From JAEUKH01 sp964447205 (lineage in GTDB: Bacteria > Myxococcota_A > Polyangia > Polyangiales > Ga0077539): a stretch of DNA of 64,000 nucleotides. Positions 9,201 through 15,909 of the stretch are shown piece after piece. The translations under genes and the position numbers were made by a program. The notes beneath the pieces are model-generated. The model had not been told where the DNA came from and did no database searches. It worked only from the letters and a program-made list of their open reading frames with translations. The stretch lies in NCBI GenBank assembly GCA_964447205.1, contig CAYUSB010000018.1, forward strand, positions 62,001-126,000, in the 5' to 3' direction. The stretch's first letter is position 1; every line of letters begins with the position of its first letter.

Positions 9201-11751
9201 GGTCGGTGGCCTTGTCGGCGCTCTGTCCGAGGACGTCGGCGAGGCCCTCCCAGTCGTCGGTGGAGCCGTACAGGGCCTCGAGCTCGTCCCAGTTGGACGC
9301 CTGGACGTAGGCGTCGCGCAGGACCCGCAGGGCCTTGGGGTGACCGGGGCGGGTGGCCAGCAGGCGCTTCCAGGCGTCGATGGCCCGGGCGGGGTCTTCG
9401 AGGCGCTCGCCGTAGACCACCCCCAGCTTCATGAGGACGGCGACCTTCTGCTCGGGGTCGTCGGCCTCCTCGACCCGCCGCTCGAGGACCTCGCCGAGGC
9501 CGACCCAGTCCTTCTCGCGGTCGGTCAGGCGCTCCAGGGCGTCGAGGGCCCCGGGGGTCTCGCGGTCGATCTCCAGGGCCTCGCGCCACAGGCCGATGGC
9601 CTCGGTGTTGGCCGAGAGCTTCTCCGCGGCGAGGCGGGCCAGCTCCACCAGGGCGTCGCGGCGGGCCGTCCCCTGCAGCATGGCGGCCTCGCGGCGCGAC
9701 ACCTCGAACAGGGGCCTCCACGCCCGGCGCTTGGTGTAGAGCTCCTTGAGCTGCCCGAGGGCGTCGACGTCGCTCGGGTCGAGCTCGACGATCTGCTCCA
9801 GGGGGCGGGTGGCGTTGTTGACGTTGTTGAAGCGCTCGATCCAGAGCTGGGCGATGCGCCGCAGGAGCCCCACCCGCTCGGCGTCGCTGTCGGCGTACTG
9901 CACCTGCTGGTCAAGCACCTTGATGACATCGGTGTACCGCCCGAGCCGCTCGTAGCTCTGCACGAGGGCGGCGAGGGCCTCCCGATCGCCGGGCTCCAGG
10001 CCCAGGAGGGCGTTGTAGGTCTGCACGACCATGGGCTCGAGGGAGAGCTTGTCGCGGTAGACCTCCACCATGGCCCGCAGGACCTCGAGCTTGCGCTCTT
10101 TGTGGAGCAGGAGGTCGGGGCCCGGGCGGACGCCCCCGAGGGCCTCGAGCTCCTGGCGGTAGAGCTCGACGAGGTTGTTCCACCGGGCGGAGGTGGTGTA
10201 GAGGCGCACGAGGTTGGGGCGGGCCTCGGGGTGATCGGGATCCTGCCGGAGCACGGCCTTCCAGGCGTCGATGGCCCGATCGAGCTGCCCCGCCGCCTCG
10301 GCCGCCTGGGCCATCTCCAGGGCCTGCTGCACCCGGGCTCCGAGGGCCCCCGGGGCCACCGACCGTGTCGCCGCCTCGGCCGGTCGCGAGGGCGCCTTCA
10401 CAACGGGATCGGACTCAGGAGCGACCGCCACGGGCTCGACCGCCACGGGCTCAGGCTCGGAGGCTACCGCGACGGGTTCGGCGGCGACCGCCATGGGCTC
10501 GACCGCCACGGGCTCGACCGCCACGGGCTCGGGCTCGGAAGCCACGGCCACAGGCTCAGGGACGACCGCCACGGGCCCAGCCGCGACGGGCTCGGGGACG
10601 AAGGCCGCGGGATCGAAGGCACCGGGCGGAACGGTGTTGGACACCTCCAGATCGTTCTCATCGAGGTAGGCGTCGACCTCCTCTTCGCTGCCCGCGTCGA
10701 AGGAGACCTCCGCGTCGGGCTCCGCGCGCTCGGCGAAGAAGTTTGCCGCCGCCGGGTGGGCGGGGTCGATCGACTGGAGCCGAGCGAAGAAGGGCTCGGC
10801 CGCCGCGGGGTCGTTGCGCATCCGCCAGTGGGTCATGGCCACCTGCACGAGGAGGCCCACGTCGGGGCGCCCGGGCTCGGCCGCGAGGGCCGACTCGTAC
10901 ACCTGGACGAGGTCGTCCCAGCGCTCGCTGTCCTGAAGGATCACGCCCAGAAAGCGCATGGCGTCGGCGTTGCGCGGGTCGAGCTGGAGCAGCCTGCGAT
11001 AACACCGCTCGGCTCCCGCCATGTCGCTCCGCCGACCCGCATGAACCCGGGCCGCCCGCAGCAGGAGGTGGCTGCGCTCGTCGGGGTCGGTCACGGCCTC
11101 GGCCCCGGCCTCAAGGACCCGGGCCACGTCGTCCCAGCGGGTGCCGCGGCGCCGCAGGATGCGCTCGTAGAGCTGGATCGCCCGGAGGTTGCTCGGGTCG
11201 ATCTGCAGGGCCTCCTCGAAGATCGAGTCGACGTCGCGGTCCTTGAGCTTGTTCTTGTACTGGAGCACGAGGGCCGCGGCGCTCACCAGGAGCGAGGCGA
11301 TCACCGCGGGGTCGGTGGTGTCGTTCTCCGCGCGGCGGCGGTAGTCGCCCACGAGGTCCTTCCACTTGCCCTTCTTGCCCAGGAGCCGGGCCCGCTCGCT
11401 CGCGGCCTCGGGGTCGTCGCCCTGGGAGAGCAGGGCGTCGAGGGTGGCCACCGCGGCCCGGTCGTCGAGAAGCTCCTCCTCCAGCACGAAGGCCCGCTCG
11501 CGCAGGAGCGAGGCCCGGGCCTCGGGGCTCGCCGCGATCATGGCCTCGACATCGAGCAGCTTCGCCGCGGCCTCGCACTCGCCCCGCACGAGAAACCGCC
11601 GACGCTCCTCCGCGAGCTGCGCAGCAAACTCTGCCCCCAGGGCCGCGAGCTCACCGTCGAGGGCGAGCTCCTCCAGGGCGCTCCACGCCTTGGCGCTCTC
11701 GGGATCATCTTGCAGGGATACGAGCAGCTTCCGGACCTTGTCAGCGCTCAT
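208..11751 (-). CDS. Giant TPR-repeat protein (about 3847 aa)
   Basis: One uninterrupted frame is built almost wholly of TPR-type helical repeats. By eye there are about 45 units of roughly 80 residues, each with a helix pair of the type GD..RA...YRR.L..DP....AL followed by LY.....W.DL...L. Near residues 400-500 a Pro/Ala/Val/Glu-rich linker (EPVAVEPVAVEP type) splits a short N-terminal TPR block from the long C-terminal one. No signal peptide, membrane segment or catalytic motif was seen, so a cytoplasmic scaffold is the simplest reading. The start at 11751 (MSADKVRKLL) is chosen because a GGAG lies 12-15 bases upstream; the frame stays open 46 codons further, but that extension is Arg-rich and unlike the repeats. 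Typical TPR proteins are five to ten times shorter. Function unknown. Confidence 0.93.
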   Translation of the reverse strand: MSADKVRKLLVSLQDDPESAKAWSALEELALDGELAALGAEFAAQLAEERRRFLVRGECEAAAKLLDVEAMIAASPEARASLLRERAFVLEEELLDDRAAVATLDALLSQGDDPEAASERARLLGKKGKWKDLVGDYRRRAENDTTDPAVIASLLVSAAALVLQYKNKLKDRDVDSIFEEALQIDPSNLRAIQLYERILRRRGTRWDDVARVLEAGAEAVTDPDERSHLLLRAARVHAGRRSDMAGAERCYRRLLQLDPRNADAMRFLGVILQDSERWDDLVQVYESALAAEPGRPDVGLLVQVAMTHWRMRNDPAAAEPFFARLQSIDPAHPAAANFFAERAEPDAEVSFDAGSEEEVDAYLDENDLEVSNTVPPGAFDPAAFVPEPVAAGPVAVVPEPVAVASEPEPVAVEPVAVEPMAVAAEPVAVASEPEPVAVEPVAVAPESDPVVKAPSRPAEAATRSVAPGALGARVQQALEMAQAAEAAGQLDRAIDAWKAVLRQDPDHPEARPNLVRLYTTSARWNNLVELYRQELEALGGVRPGPDLLLHKERKLEVLRAMVEVYRDKLSLEPMVVQTYNALLGLEPGDREALAALVQSYERLGRYTDVIKVLDQQVQYADSDAERVGLLRRIAQLWIERFNNVNNATRPLEQIVELDPSDVDALGQLKELYTKRRAWRPLFEVSRREAAMLQGTARRDALVELARLAAEKLSANTEAIGLWREALEIDRETPGALDALERLTDREKDWVGLGEVLERRVEEADDPEQKVAVLMKLGVVYGERLEDPARAIDAWKRLLATRPGHPKALRVLRDAYVQASNWDELEALYGSTDDWEGLADVLGQSADKATDPAAKVALSFRAARVYEERLGQPARAFRSYERVLSVEPDNLAATRALVPIYLHEERWPRLAQLFEVLLNALDPADVDGAIEHLLRLREIAATRLGDRPAAFQWALRAYTLRPESPEIEANLEASAAAAGSWQSLVDTYDARARSLHDPAEQARLRDKAAAIEADKLGALDAAVARYQAALAASPDDPHVIDTLDRLLRQGGQWSDLRALYDHRLSRAQDPGSRRSLRFEAARIEEDFLGQPDAASERYRAVLADDPADPEALEALSQLAQTAERWAELAALMAIRRDLAEGPARAELAYRLGALKVERLDDKAGAVAAFREALGLVAHHGPSLGALEALLRDEAWRVPVAEILEPEFAQTGDHARLAWVLQILLEAAASPASRRALALRLARVYAEQLDDVRQGFELLRTTLGEQPDSEEVADVLAELALAGGWGEEFAAGLAEIARRPDLAEDVRVRLARRAAAVYDERLDHPVAAEPFHRMVIDAGGLDPHAFGALRRLYQDRERWDDLRSLYAVWVDRCPEPSARIELLLEEALLLEEILDLPAEAAAVYGRVLGLDPRHEGAARALDRLLVRLGRWVELDALLCRRLDLGTEAPEDARELQFRRGEVRERQLGEGPGALGDYAAVVGQDPTHAGARAGLERLLEVPSLRAEAGAVLEGLYEADGDAGAQNLVRMLLVRLEGTEAPGARAELLRRVADQRELVLRDASGAFDAITLALAEEPGSDLLRDELLRLSTVAAQDARAAEALERAAVDPRVGAAQVAVLRDLANLYDDRLFDHVKAEQTFRRLLAVAPDDTEVVSSAALALERLYRGLQNPRGLVEALSLRAEHEPDPVMRRSLLAQAAEILEDELGDLPGALQAQRARLEIDPTDREALKALARLYEKTEGWPDLVATLRQDAALTDDPEGQKALLVQAAAVLEARIADIPAAVTLYREVLDAHGPDRTIHAALTRLYELSDAWPALVSILEQDLAAATEDDDRLAIIVRLGETRRVRTREPLVAVEHYREALSLDPVHPTARAALEGLLADPNPGVALAAGRALDPVLQAENAWDKLVAVLDRVAADTDDPDERRQAYARGADVCEIGLNDPARAFDRAALELRESLHEPEVSARLARVEELARAAGRHADLVATLEIVAPDLLDPTLQREVLMKVASVAQHDLGDLVKARAYYEKALDQQPDYAPALDALEALHEASGAWSELLAVVRRKTELAADSGAQKALLRKQAAICEGRLHDRAAAVRAHEAILDHGFDREATLALERLYAAEGRWEDLASLLEGQLPQDGADVADLHFRLGSVAMDHLNDADRALDHFHEVLERQPDHEATVTSLERLGARTGYAARTAAMLEPIYRRRMDTPKLIAALEARIAAEGDVHARKALLGSLGTLYEETVGDLDKALETYARVFREELGDRETWEVLTRLARSTDKHGRLAEIYAAALETVTVDDDDTAELSFLAGSLFDTHVGDPARARVWYRRALAFDPGRAEVFAALEALLLRSEAWDELLGLYRDAADRADAPDERKGYLFKIAVIDEDRRGDLARAIEDYRAILDTDPADTQAVERLDALLVRTEAWPELAELLDRRIADAADPEARATFRFRLGKLRVERLDDPRGAVESFREILDERRDHKEAVRALEAVADANPGQRLSIVEILEPIYRELDDWRRLVVALNLRLAASEDPIERGQLLREIGTLKEVRDGDVTAAFAAFSQAFAADPADGEAREAAERLAAEHSLWDDLVTTYETALAATDDTVVQTDLLRAIASTHDQRRDDPRSAIDAYNRLFAIDETQLDVLDLLENLHVLLSDWEGHVEVLERKVARSLDDEIRTFLLRQIGEQQRDMLNDPDKAIDAFRRALDIDPGDVASLEALDGLYVSRRDIPRLAEVLQQRLDIEPDVEVRRVTALRLGKLWEIDLGDPQRAVDAYRRVLDDVPDDREALGALERLYERQQSWSDLLENLRTQSALAADDQARTPLRLRIGALLAERLQEPEAALESYREVLEVEPGNAVALAAVRSLADDEGQRAGAVEILEPLFRSAHRWDDLVAIVELKLTGIEDPSARLAELKALAQVHESGRGDLAMAFATWRRALHEDPSDFDARMELERLSGALQRWSDLVEVLEEEAAATGDPTVGGELSVRAAEIARDRLEDDARAVRGYRRALDIAGDTEEVLEALDALHGRNAQWPELLEVLERRVTLGAPESLDALEVRVAELREKRFEDGAGALTAYRNVLDRTPTSPEALAGVERLLAQPSVRPDALEVLEASYLRNDDVQRLAWLTELRVGDADLDADKVRLLGDLARLREDRLGDVRGALDAQVRAFGVDPRDEQTLLELERLAPAAGAWDRLRGVAEEALERHALDPMDAAALNLRAARWYLDHLGDPASAEERLLATLAADPENLDALELLEGVRRGPGREADLVATLRRRAELELDIDARKRMLREAADLAETRLHDLDEAAALSALLLDIDEADTEALDALARLRRAQGRHADVADLLARRARITDDPTRAVALRREVAELYAGPLDDIDRAVAAWRDLLDFEPNDLAARQSLEALLSRAERWRDLDDALRSRLDAALSTDERAAVRLELARLHETRFSDLATAADFLRDVLDEVPTHVAAGNELERIYSAERRWSDLGELLERRADDYASAGDIGNELTILVRIGELSERELGDTARAVELYERVLARDPDHVGALRALSRLAEGASQWDRAKEMLSRALALSPSGPEGAALALHLARIQSERGGDLDAAQVTLFRALELDPTHAESLAALKDLAARKHDDRLLATAIEREVAVVPDPKQKVLLLKNLAQLGRDRLRDEAAALRWLEQAQSLDGDDREVLLPLVDLYSSAGREGDAIPIIERIIASFGTRRSKELAQWQHRLGRAYEAGGDDLRALSLYDQAFKIDLTNVPILRDLGLLCLKTGDLERAQKTFRALLLQRLDPSHGLTKADVYYHLGDTLHQQGDKAKAVGMLERAVDSDKTHARASALLAQLKS
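10428..10610 (-). repeat. Degenerate coding repeat for the EPVAV linker of the TPR protein
   Basis: Within the TPR gene, short blocks encoding EPVAV, EPMAV and EPEPV recur in tandem, giving degenerate repeats of about 12-18 bases. They code for the flexible Pro/Glu/Val linker between the N-terminal and main TPR blocks. This is protein-coding low complexity, not a mobile repeat. Confidence 0.7.
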
Positions 11752-12196
11752 CGCGTTCCGTTCTCCGATGCACTGGTACTGAAGGGTGCACATCGTGGGG
11801 CTGAGGCGTGTCACAGTGCCGCGACGAGGCCTTCCCTCACGATGGGGCGCAGACCGTATCGCACCGCGCGCGCGTGCGGCAAGGCTCATCGCCTCGCCAC
11901 TTTCCCGCGCCGATTGTGCCGCCCGGGCAGCGTCTCCCGCGCCGCACCCCTCGGCCCCCCGCCAGCGCCCGAATGTCAGGATCTTGACCCCGGCTCCGCG
12001 GCCCTGCTACGGCCCCGACTCCCGATCACCCTGGGAGGCCCCCACGGGCCCGCCGGGTGGCGCGGGGACCACGGCAGCCGCGTCGCCACGGCCACACTCG
12101 CCCCCCAAGGGGCCCCGGGTGTACGGCCCTGGCCCCCGTTGGCACCGGGGATGCTGTATCCCAGGCACCGTCTCGAGGAAGGAGCGCGTCGAACCT
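11752..12196. promoter_or_regulatory. Divergent intergenic region between the TPR gene and ddl; weak promoter candidate
   Basis: These 445 bases separate two genes reading away from each other, so both promoters should lie here. No gene was recognised. On the plus strand TTGACC (11984-11989) is followed after 18 bases by TACGGC (12008-12013), a weak sigma70-like pair about 180 bases upstream of ddl. The region is very GC-rich, so the match could be chance. No riboswitch or clear operator was seen. Confidence 0.3.
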
Positions 12197-13180
12197 ATGG
12201 CACGAGTTGGCGTCTTGTTGGGGGGAGTTTCTGCAGAGCGCGAGGTGTCCCTGCGCTCGGGCGAGGCCATCGTTGACGCCCTGCGCAGCCGCGGCCACGA
12301 GGTCACCCCCCTCCTGGTCGACCGCGACATCGACCGGGCCCTGCGATCCACCCCCATGGACGTGGCCTTCCTCGCCCTCCACGGCCGCTACGGCGAGGAC
12401 GGGGCCATCCAGGGCCTCCTCGAATGGATGGGGATCCCCTACACGGGCTCTGGGGTCCTGGCCTCGGCCCTCGCCATGGACAAGCTCAAGGCCAAGGAGC
12501 TGTTTCGCCTCCACAACGTCCCCACCCCCCCCTACTACGACCTCACGGGCCCCATCGCCGACGCCGAGCTCGAAGACCGGCACGGGTCGTTCGGGTTTCC
12601 CGTGATGGTCAAGCCCCGCCGGGAGGGCAGCTCGATCGGGGTGAGCCGGGCCGACAACCTCCCCGAGCTCCGGGCCGCCGTCGACCTCGCCCTGCGCCAC
12701 GACGACGGGGTCCTGGTCGAGCGCTTCATCCGGGCCCGCGAGGTGCACGTCGGGGTCCTCAACAGCCGGGTCCTCGGGGCCATCGAGGTCGTCCCGCGGC
12801 GTCCCTTCTTCGACTACCAGACCAAGGTCCAGAAGGGCCTCGCGGAGTACTTCTTCCCCGCCCGCCTCGCCCCCACCCGCTACCAGGGCGTCCTGCGCCT
12901 CGCCGAGCGGGCCCACCACGCCCTCGGGTGCACCGGGGCCACGCGCGTGAACGTCCTCGTGACCGAAGGCGAAAACGAGTACGTCCTGGAGGTCAACACC
13001 CTTCCCGGGATGACCCCCACCTCGATCCTGCCCAAGATCGCCGCCGGGGCCGGGCTCGACTACGCCACCCTCTGCGAGGAGATGCTCCAGGGGGCCCGGC
13101 TCCACACCCAGACGGGCCGGGCTGTCTCGGCTCCCGCCCTGTCCCAGGCGGTCGTTCTGTCCCCCGTCGCCTCGGCCTGA
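12197..13180 (+). CDS. ddl: D-alanine--D-alanine ligase
   Basis: Cytoplasmic ATP-grasp enzyme that joins two D-Ala for the peptidoglycan stem peptide. The 327 residues match the usual Ddl length. Visible motifs are the N-terminal GVLLGGVSAEREVSLRSG, the YTGSGVLASALAMDK segment, the glycine-rich ATP-grasp loop RREGSSIGVS, and the C-terminal EVNTLPGMTPTS with metal-binding Glu/Asn and the Ser/Thr loop that contacts product. ATG 12197 is preceded by AAGGAG with a 12-base spacer; the frame is open further upstream but has no Ddl homology there. It stands apart from any division and cell wall cluster and converges on the ECF sigma gene with only 31 bases between stops. Confidence 0.95.
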   Translation: MARVGVLLGGVSAEREVSLRSGEAIVDALRSRGHEVTPLLVDRDIDRALRSTPMDVAFLALHGRYGEDGAIQGLLEWMGIPYTGSGVLASALAMDKLKAKELFRLHNVPTPPYYDLTGPIADAELEDRHGSFGFPVMVKPRREGSSIGVSRADNLPELRAAVDLALRHDDGVLVERFIRAREVHVGVLNSRVLGAIEVVPRRPFFDYQTKVQKGLAEYFFPARLAPTRYQGVLRLAERAHHALGCTGATRVNVLVTEGENEYVLEVNTLPGMTPTSILPKIAAGAGLDYATLCEEMLQGARLHTQTGRAVSAPALSQAVVLSPVASA

Positions 13181-13211
13181 TCCTCTCCCCCCGGCGCGCC
13201 CCCCGGCGCTC

Positions 13212-13805
13212 TCAGGCCGCCATGGCCGGCTCGGGGGTCGGCACGAGCTCCGCGGACCCCATCCCCAGGGTGGGGCCGAGGTCCCGGGCCAGGGCCCGAC
13301 GACCCCGGTGCAGCCGCGACATCACCGTACCCAGGGGACATCCCATCACGTCGGCGATCTCGCGGTACGACAGCTCGGCGATGTCGGCCAGGACCACCGC
13401 CGTACGAAACTCCTCGGGCAGGGCGTCGAGAGCTGCCTGGACGGTGGGCCCGAGGCCACGCAGGGCCACGCCCCCGTCGGGGCCCTCCAGGGCCTCCTGG
13501 GCCGACGACAGCAGGAGGGCCCGGGCCCCCGGGTCGCGGGTGGCGTCGAGGAGCCTTCGCTCGCGCTTCGCCCGCCGGTACCCGCTGATAAACGCGTTGA
13601 CCTGGATCCGATGCAGCCACGCCCGGAGGTTGGTCCCCGGCTCGAAGCGCCCCCAGGCCTGGTAGGCCAGGAGGAGGGTCTCCTGTACGATGTCCTCGGC
13701 CTCGGTGCGGGAGCCCGACAGGCGCACCGCGGCGGCGAAGAGCCCGTCGAGCAGGGGCAGGGTCTGGCGGGTGAATCCTTCGCGGCGGGTGTCGGTTGCG
13801 TGCAT
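13212..13805 (-). CDS. ECF-type RNA polymerase sigma factor
   Basis: A 197-residue sigma70-family protein of the extracytoplasmic function class. Sigma region 2 (SRTEAEDIVQETLLLAYQAW, then LRAWLHRIQVNAF) binds the -10 element and core polymerase. Region 4 (LPEEFRTAVVLADIAELSY, then MGCPLGTVMSRLHRGRRAL) carries the helix-turn-helix for the -35 element. Region 1.1 and region 3 are absent, as in ECF factors. The ATG at 13805 has an ideal GGAGG eight bases upstream. It lies 158 bases after the NnrE/NnrD gene on the same strand, behind two hairpins. No anti-sigma gene is adjacent, although many ECF factors have one; regulation is therefore unclear. The C-terminal tail (PTPEPAMAA) is short and unstructured. 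Confidence 0.93.
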   Translation of the reverse strand: MHATDTRREGFTRQTLPLLDGLFAAAVRLSGSRTEAEDIVQETLLLAYQAWGRFEPGTNLRAWLHRIQVNAFISGYRRAKRERRLLDATRDPGARALLLSSAQEALEGPDGGVALRGLGPTVQAALDALPEEFRTAVVLADIAELSYREIADVMGCPLGTVMSRLHRGRRALARDLGPTLGMGSAELVPTPEPAMAA

Positions 13806-13918
13806 CGTGTTGACCTCCGCCAGGGCCTCTCTCAAACCCCGTGCCGAAGCCCCCCGACCCACGAAATCCCGTGACTTCTGGGGTCTGTGCCCTGTTGGCC
13901 CCCGACCCGTGTCTGTCA

Positions 13919-13960
13919 CCCCGGCGCGCAGGCCGGGGCCCCACCTGCCAGAATGGCAGG
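13919..13960 (-). terminator. Two tandem hairpins just after the NnrE/NnrD gene
   Basis: On the minus strand, three bases past the NnrE/NnrD stop, a 7-bp stem with a 3-base loop (arms 13944-13950 and 13954-13960) is followed by a 6-bp CCCCGG/CCGGGG stem (arms 13919-13924 and 13933-13938). There is no U-tract. It may terminate or attenuate transcription before the sigma gene. Confidence 0.35.
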
Positions 13961-13963
13961 GCC

Positions 13964-15532
13964 CTACTCCCCCCTCCCGTCCTCCAGGGCCCACGACAGC
14001 CCCTCCGCGATCTCGGCCGCCAGGAGCCCCCGCGTCGCTCCCCGAGCGGCCGCGGCCCGAACCCCCGCCCGCCCGTGGGCGTGGGCCGCCTCCAGGGTTC
14101 GGGCCAGGGGGTCGACCCCGCGCGACTCGGCCAGCCTCGCCCCGAGGGCCCCGGCCAGCACGTCGCCGCTGCCCGCCACCCCGAGGGCCGCGTCGGCGTA
14201 GGGCAGGACGTGCAGGGCCCCGTCGGGGGTGGCCACCAGGCTCCCGGCCCCCTTGAGGAGGGCCACGGCTCCGTACTTCGCCGCGGCCCGCCGCACCCAA
14301 CGCGGTCGGTCGGCGCTCACCCACCGGGCCTCCGCGGGGCCCTCCTCGGGCAACAACCGGGCGAGCTCCAAGGGGTGGGGCGTCAGCACCGTCGGTCCCG
14401 CGCGGACAGGCAGGGGGCCCCGCGCGGACAGGGCCCCCAGGAGCCCCAGGGCGTCGGCGTCGACCACCAGGGCCCCGGCCGTGGCCCACAGGGCCTCGGT
14501 CACGGCCTCGGCCCAACGATCGCGACCCAGGCCCACCCCGACCACCACGGCGTCCCAGGTCGGCCCGAGGGACCTCAGGGCCGCCGCGGCCTCGTCGGGA
14601 TCGTGGGAGAGCCCGAGGGTCATGGTCTCCAGGACCCGCCCCTCCAGGCGAGAGGCGTCGCGGGAGGCGATGGTGACCAGGCCCGCTCCCGCACGATGGG
14701 CCCCTCGGGCCGCGAGGAGGGCCGCCCCGGTGGTGCCCGCGCTTCCGCCGACGATCAGGACCCGACCCGCCGTGCCTTTGTGGGCCGTCCTGGGGCGGGG
14801 GGACAGAGGCGCCGCCACGCTCCGCCACGCCCGCACCTCGGCGAGGTTCGGGCCCAGGGCGAGGCCGAGGCCCACCACCACGACCTCGCCCGCCAGCTCC
14901 AGGCCCGCCCCGGTGTGCAACCCCACCTTGCTCGCGGCGAAGGTGCACGTCAGGTCGGCCCGAAACACCACGTCCCCGACAGGGGCCCCGCGGTCGACGT
15001 CGAGCCCCGAGGGGGTGTCGAGGGCGACCCGCAGCCGAGGGCCCTCCGCCGCATTGACGGCCCCCACCCACGCGGCCGCGAGGCCCCCGAGGGGCCGCGT
15101 CAGGCCCGTCCCGAAGAGGGCGTCGACCACCACCTCGGCGTCGGCGAGGTGCTCCGCGGGCGAAGGGCCCGGGTCTTGATCGACCCGCACGAGGGCGACC
15201 CCGGTGGCCCCGAGGGCGTCGCGCATGACCGCGGGATCGCCCTGAAACAACGTGGGATCGGCGAGGCACAGGGCCCGCACGGTCGCCCCCGGGACGAGGG
15301 CCTCGAGGTGCCGGGCTACGACCAGGCCGTCGCCCCCGTTGTTGCCCGGCCCCACCAGAACCACCACCCGCCGAAGCCCCCTCGCCCGCATCCGGGCCGC
15401 GATGGGGTCGGCCGCCCCGCGCCCCGCGTTCTCCATCAGCAGGAGGCTCGGGACCCCGCGGGCGACGAGTCGGGCGTCGAGGGCCCGCACCGTGTCCCGG
15501 GACATCAAGGCCCAGGGTCCCGACGGGTTCAT
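13964..15532 (-). CDS. nnr: Bifunctional NAD(P)H-hydrate epimerase / ADP-dependent NAD(P)H-hydrate dehydratase
   Basis: Metabolite-repair enzyme: the N-terminal NnrE domain epimerises damaged NAD(P)H hydrates and the C-terminal NnrD domain dehydrates them back to NAD(P)H. Length is 522 residues. The NnrE half shows LLLMENAGRG and GPGNNGGDGLVVARHL (nucleotide loop). The NnrD half shows GTAGRVLIVGGSAGTTGAAL, LTPHPLELARL, LLKGAGSLV and the catalytic-region motif GVAGSGDVLAGALGARLAES. The ATG at 15532 overlaps the acpS stop as ATGA, which fixes the start and suggests translational coupling. The fused YjeF arrangement and its place after pdxJ-acpS are common in proteobacteria. Confidence 0.95.
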   Translation of the reverse strand: MNPSGPWALMSRDTVRALDARLVARGVPSLLLMENAGRGAADPIAARMRARGLRRVVVLVGPGNNGGDGLVVARHLEALVPGATVRALCLADPTLFQGDPAVMRDALGATGVALVRVDQDPGPSPAEHLADAEVVVDALFGTGLTRPLGGLAAAWVGAVNAAEGPRLRVALDTPSGLDVDRGAPVGDVVFRADLTCTFAASKVGLHTGAGLELAGEVVVVGLGLALGPNLAEVRAWRSVAAPLSPRPRTAHKGTAGRVLIVGGSAGTTGAALLAARGAHRAGAGLVTIASRDASRLEGRVLETMTLGLSHDPDEAAAALRSLGPTWDAVVVGVGLGRDRWAEAVTEALWATAGALVVDADALGLLGALSARGPLPVRAGPTVLTPHPLELARLLPEEGPAEARWVSADRPRWVRRAAAKYGAVALLKGAGSLVATPDGALHVLPYADAALGVAGSGDVLAGALGARLAESRGVDPLARTLEAAHAHGRAGVRAAAARGATRGLLAAEIAEGLSWALEDGRGE

Positions 15533-15909
15533 CGGTCGGACTCCAGGACCACCACCGCCGCGGCCACCCCTGCGTCGTGGGTGATGCTCAGAAGGGCCCT
15601 GCCCACCCCAAGGGCCTGGGCCCGAGCGAGGGCCACCCCGTGCAGGACGATCCGCGGAGGCCCCGGGCGGACGGACGCGACCTCCACGCAACGCCAGTGA
15701 ATCCCCGGGGGGACCCCGAGGGCCTTGCTCGTGGCCTCCTTGGCGGCGATGCGCCCGGCGAGGTACTCCACCCTGCGGGCGGGGGCCTCGGGCATGGCCG
15801 ACCGTTCGGCCTCGGTCATCACCCGGGCGGCCACCCGATCGCCCCAGCGGGCGAGCATCCGGGCGGCCCGGTCGAGGCTCATCACGTCGAGGCCGAGGCC
15901 CACGATCAC
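15529..15909 (-). CDS. acpS: Holo-[acyl-carrier-protein] synthase
   Basis: Transfers 4'-phosphopantetheine from CoA to the serine of apo-acyl-carrier protein, activating it for fatty acid synthesis. The 126 residues equal the normal AcpS length. Visible motifs are the N-terminal VGLGLDVMSLDR (metal-binding Asp), the central EYLAGRIAAKEATSKALG signature and the C-terminal LLSITHDAGVAAAVVV. The start is a GTG at 15909 overlapping the pdxJ stop as GTGA; an upstream extension in this frame is Arg-rich and lies wholly over pdxJ. It also overlaps the NnrE/NnrD start by four bases, so the three genes form one coupled unit. Confidence 0.93.
   Translation of the reverse strand: MIVGLGLDVMSLDRAARMLARWGDRVAARVMTEAERSAMPEAPARRVEYLAGRIAAKEATSKALGVPPGIHWRCVEVASVRPGPPRIVLHGVALARAQALGVGRALLSITHDAGVAAAVVVLESDR

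Noticed and set aside
859..12276. Two very long open frames on the plus strand opposite the TPR gene (about 1965 and 1805 codons).
   Set aside because: They are antisense shadows created by the strong third-position G/C bias and repeats of the TPR gene; the translations are Gly/Val/Leu/Glu low-complexity without domains.
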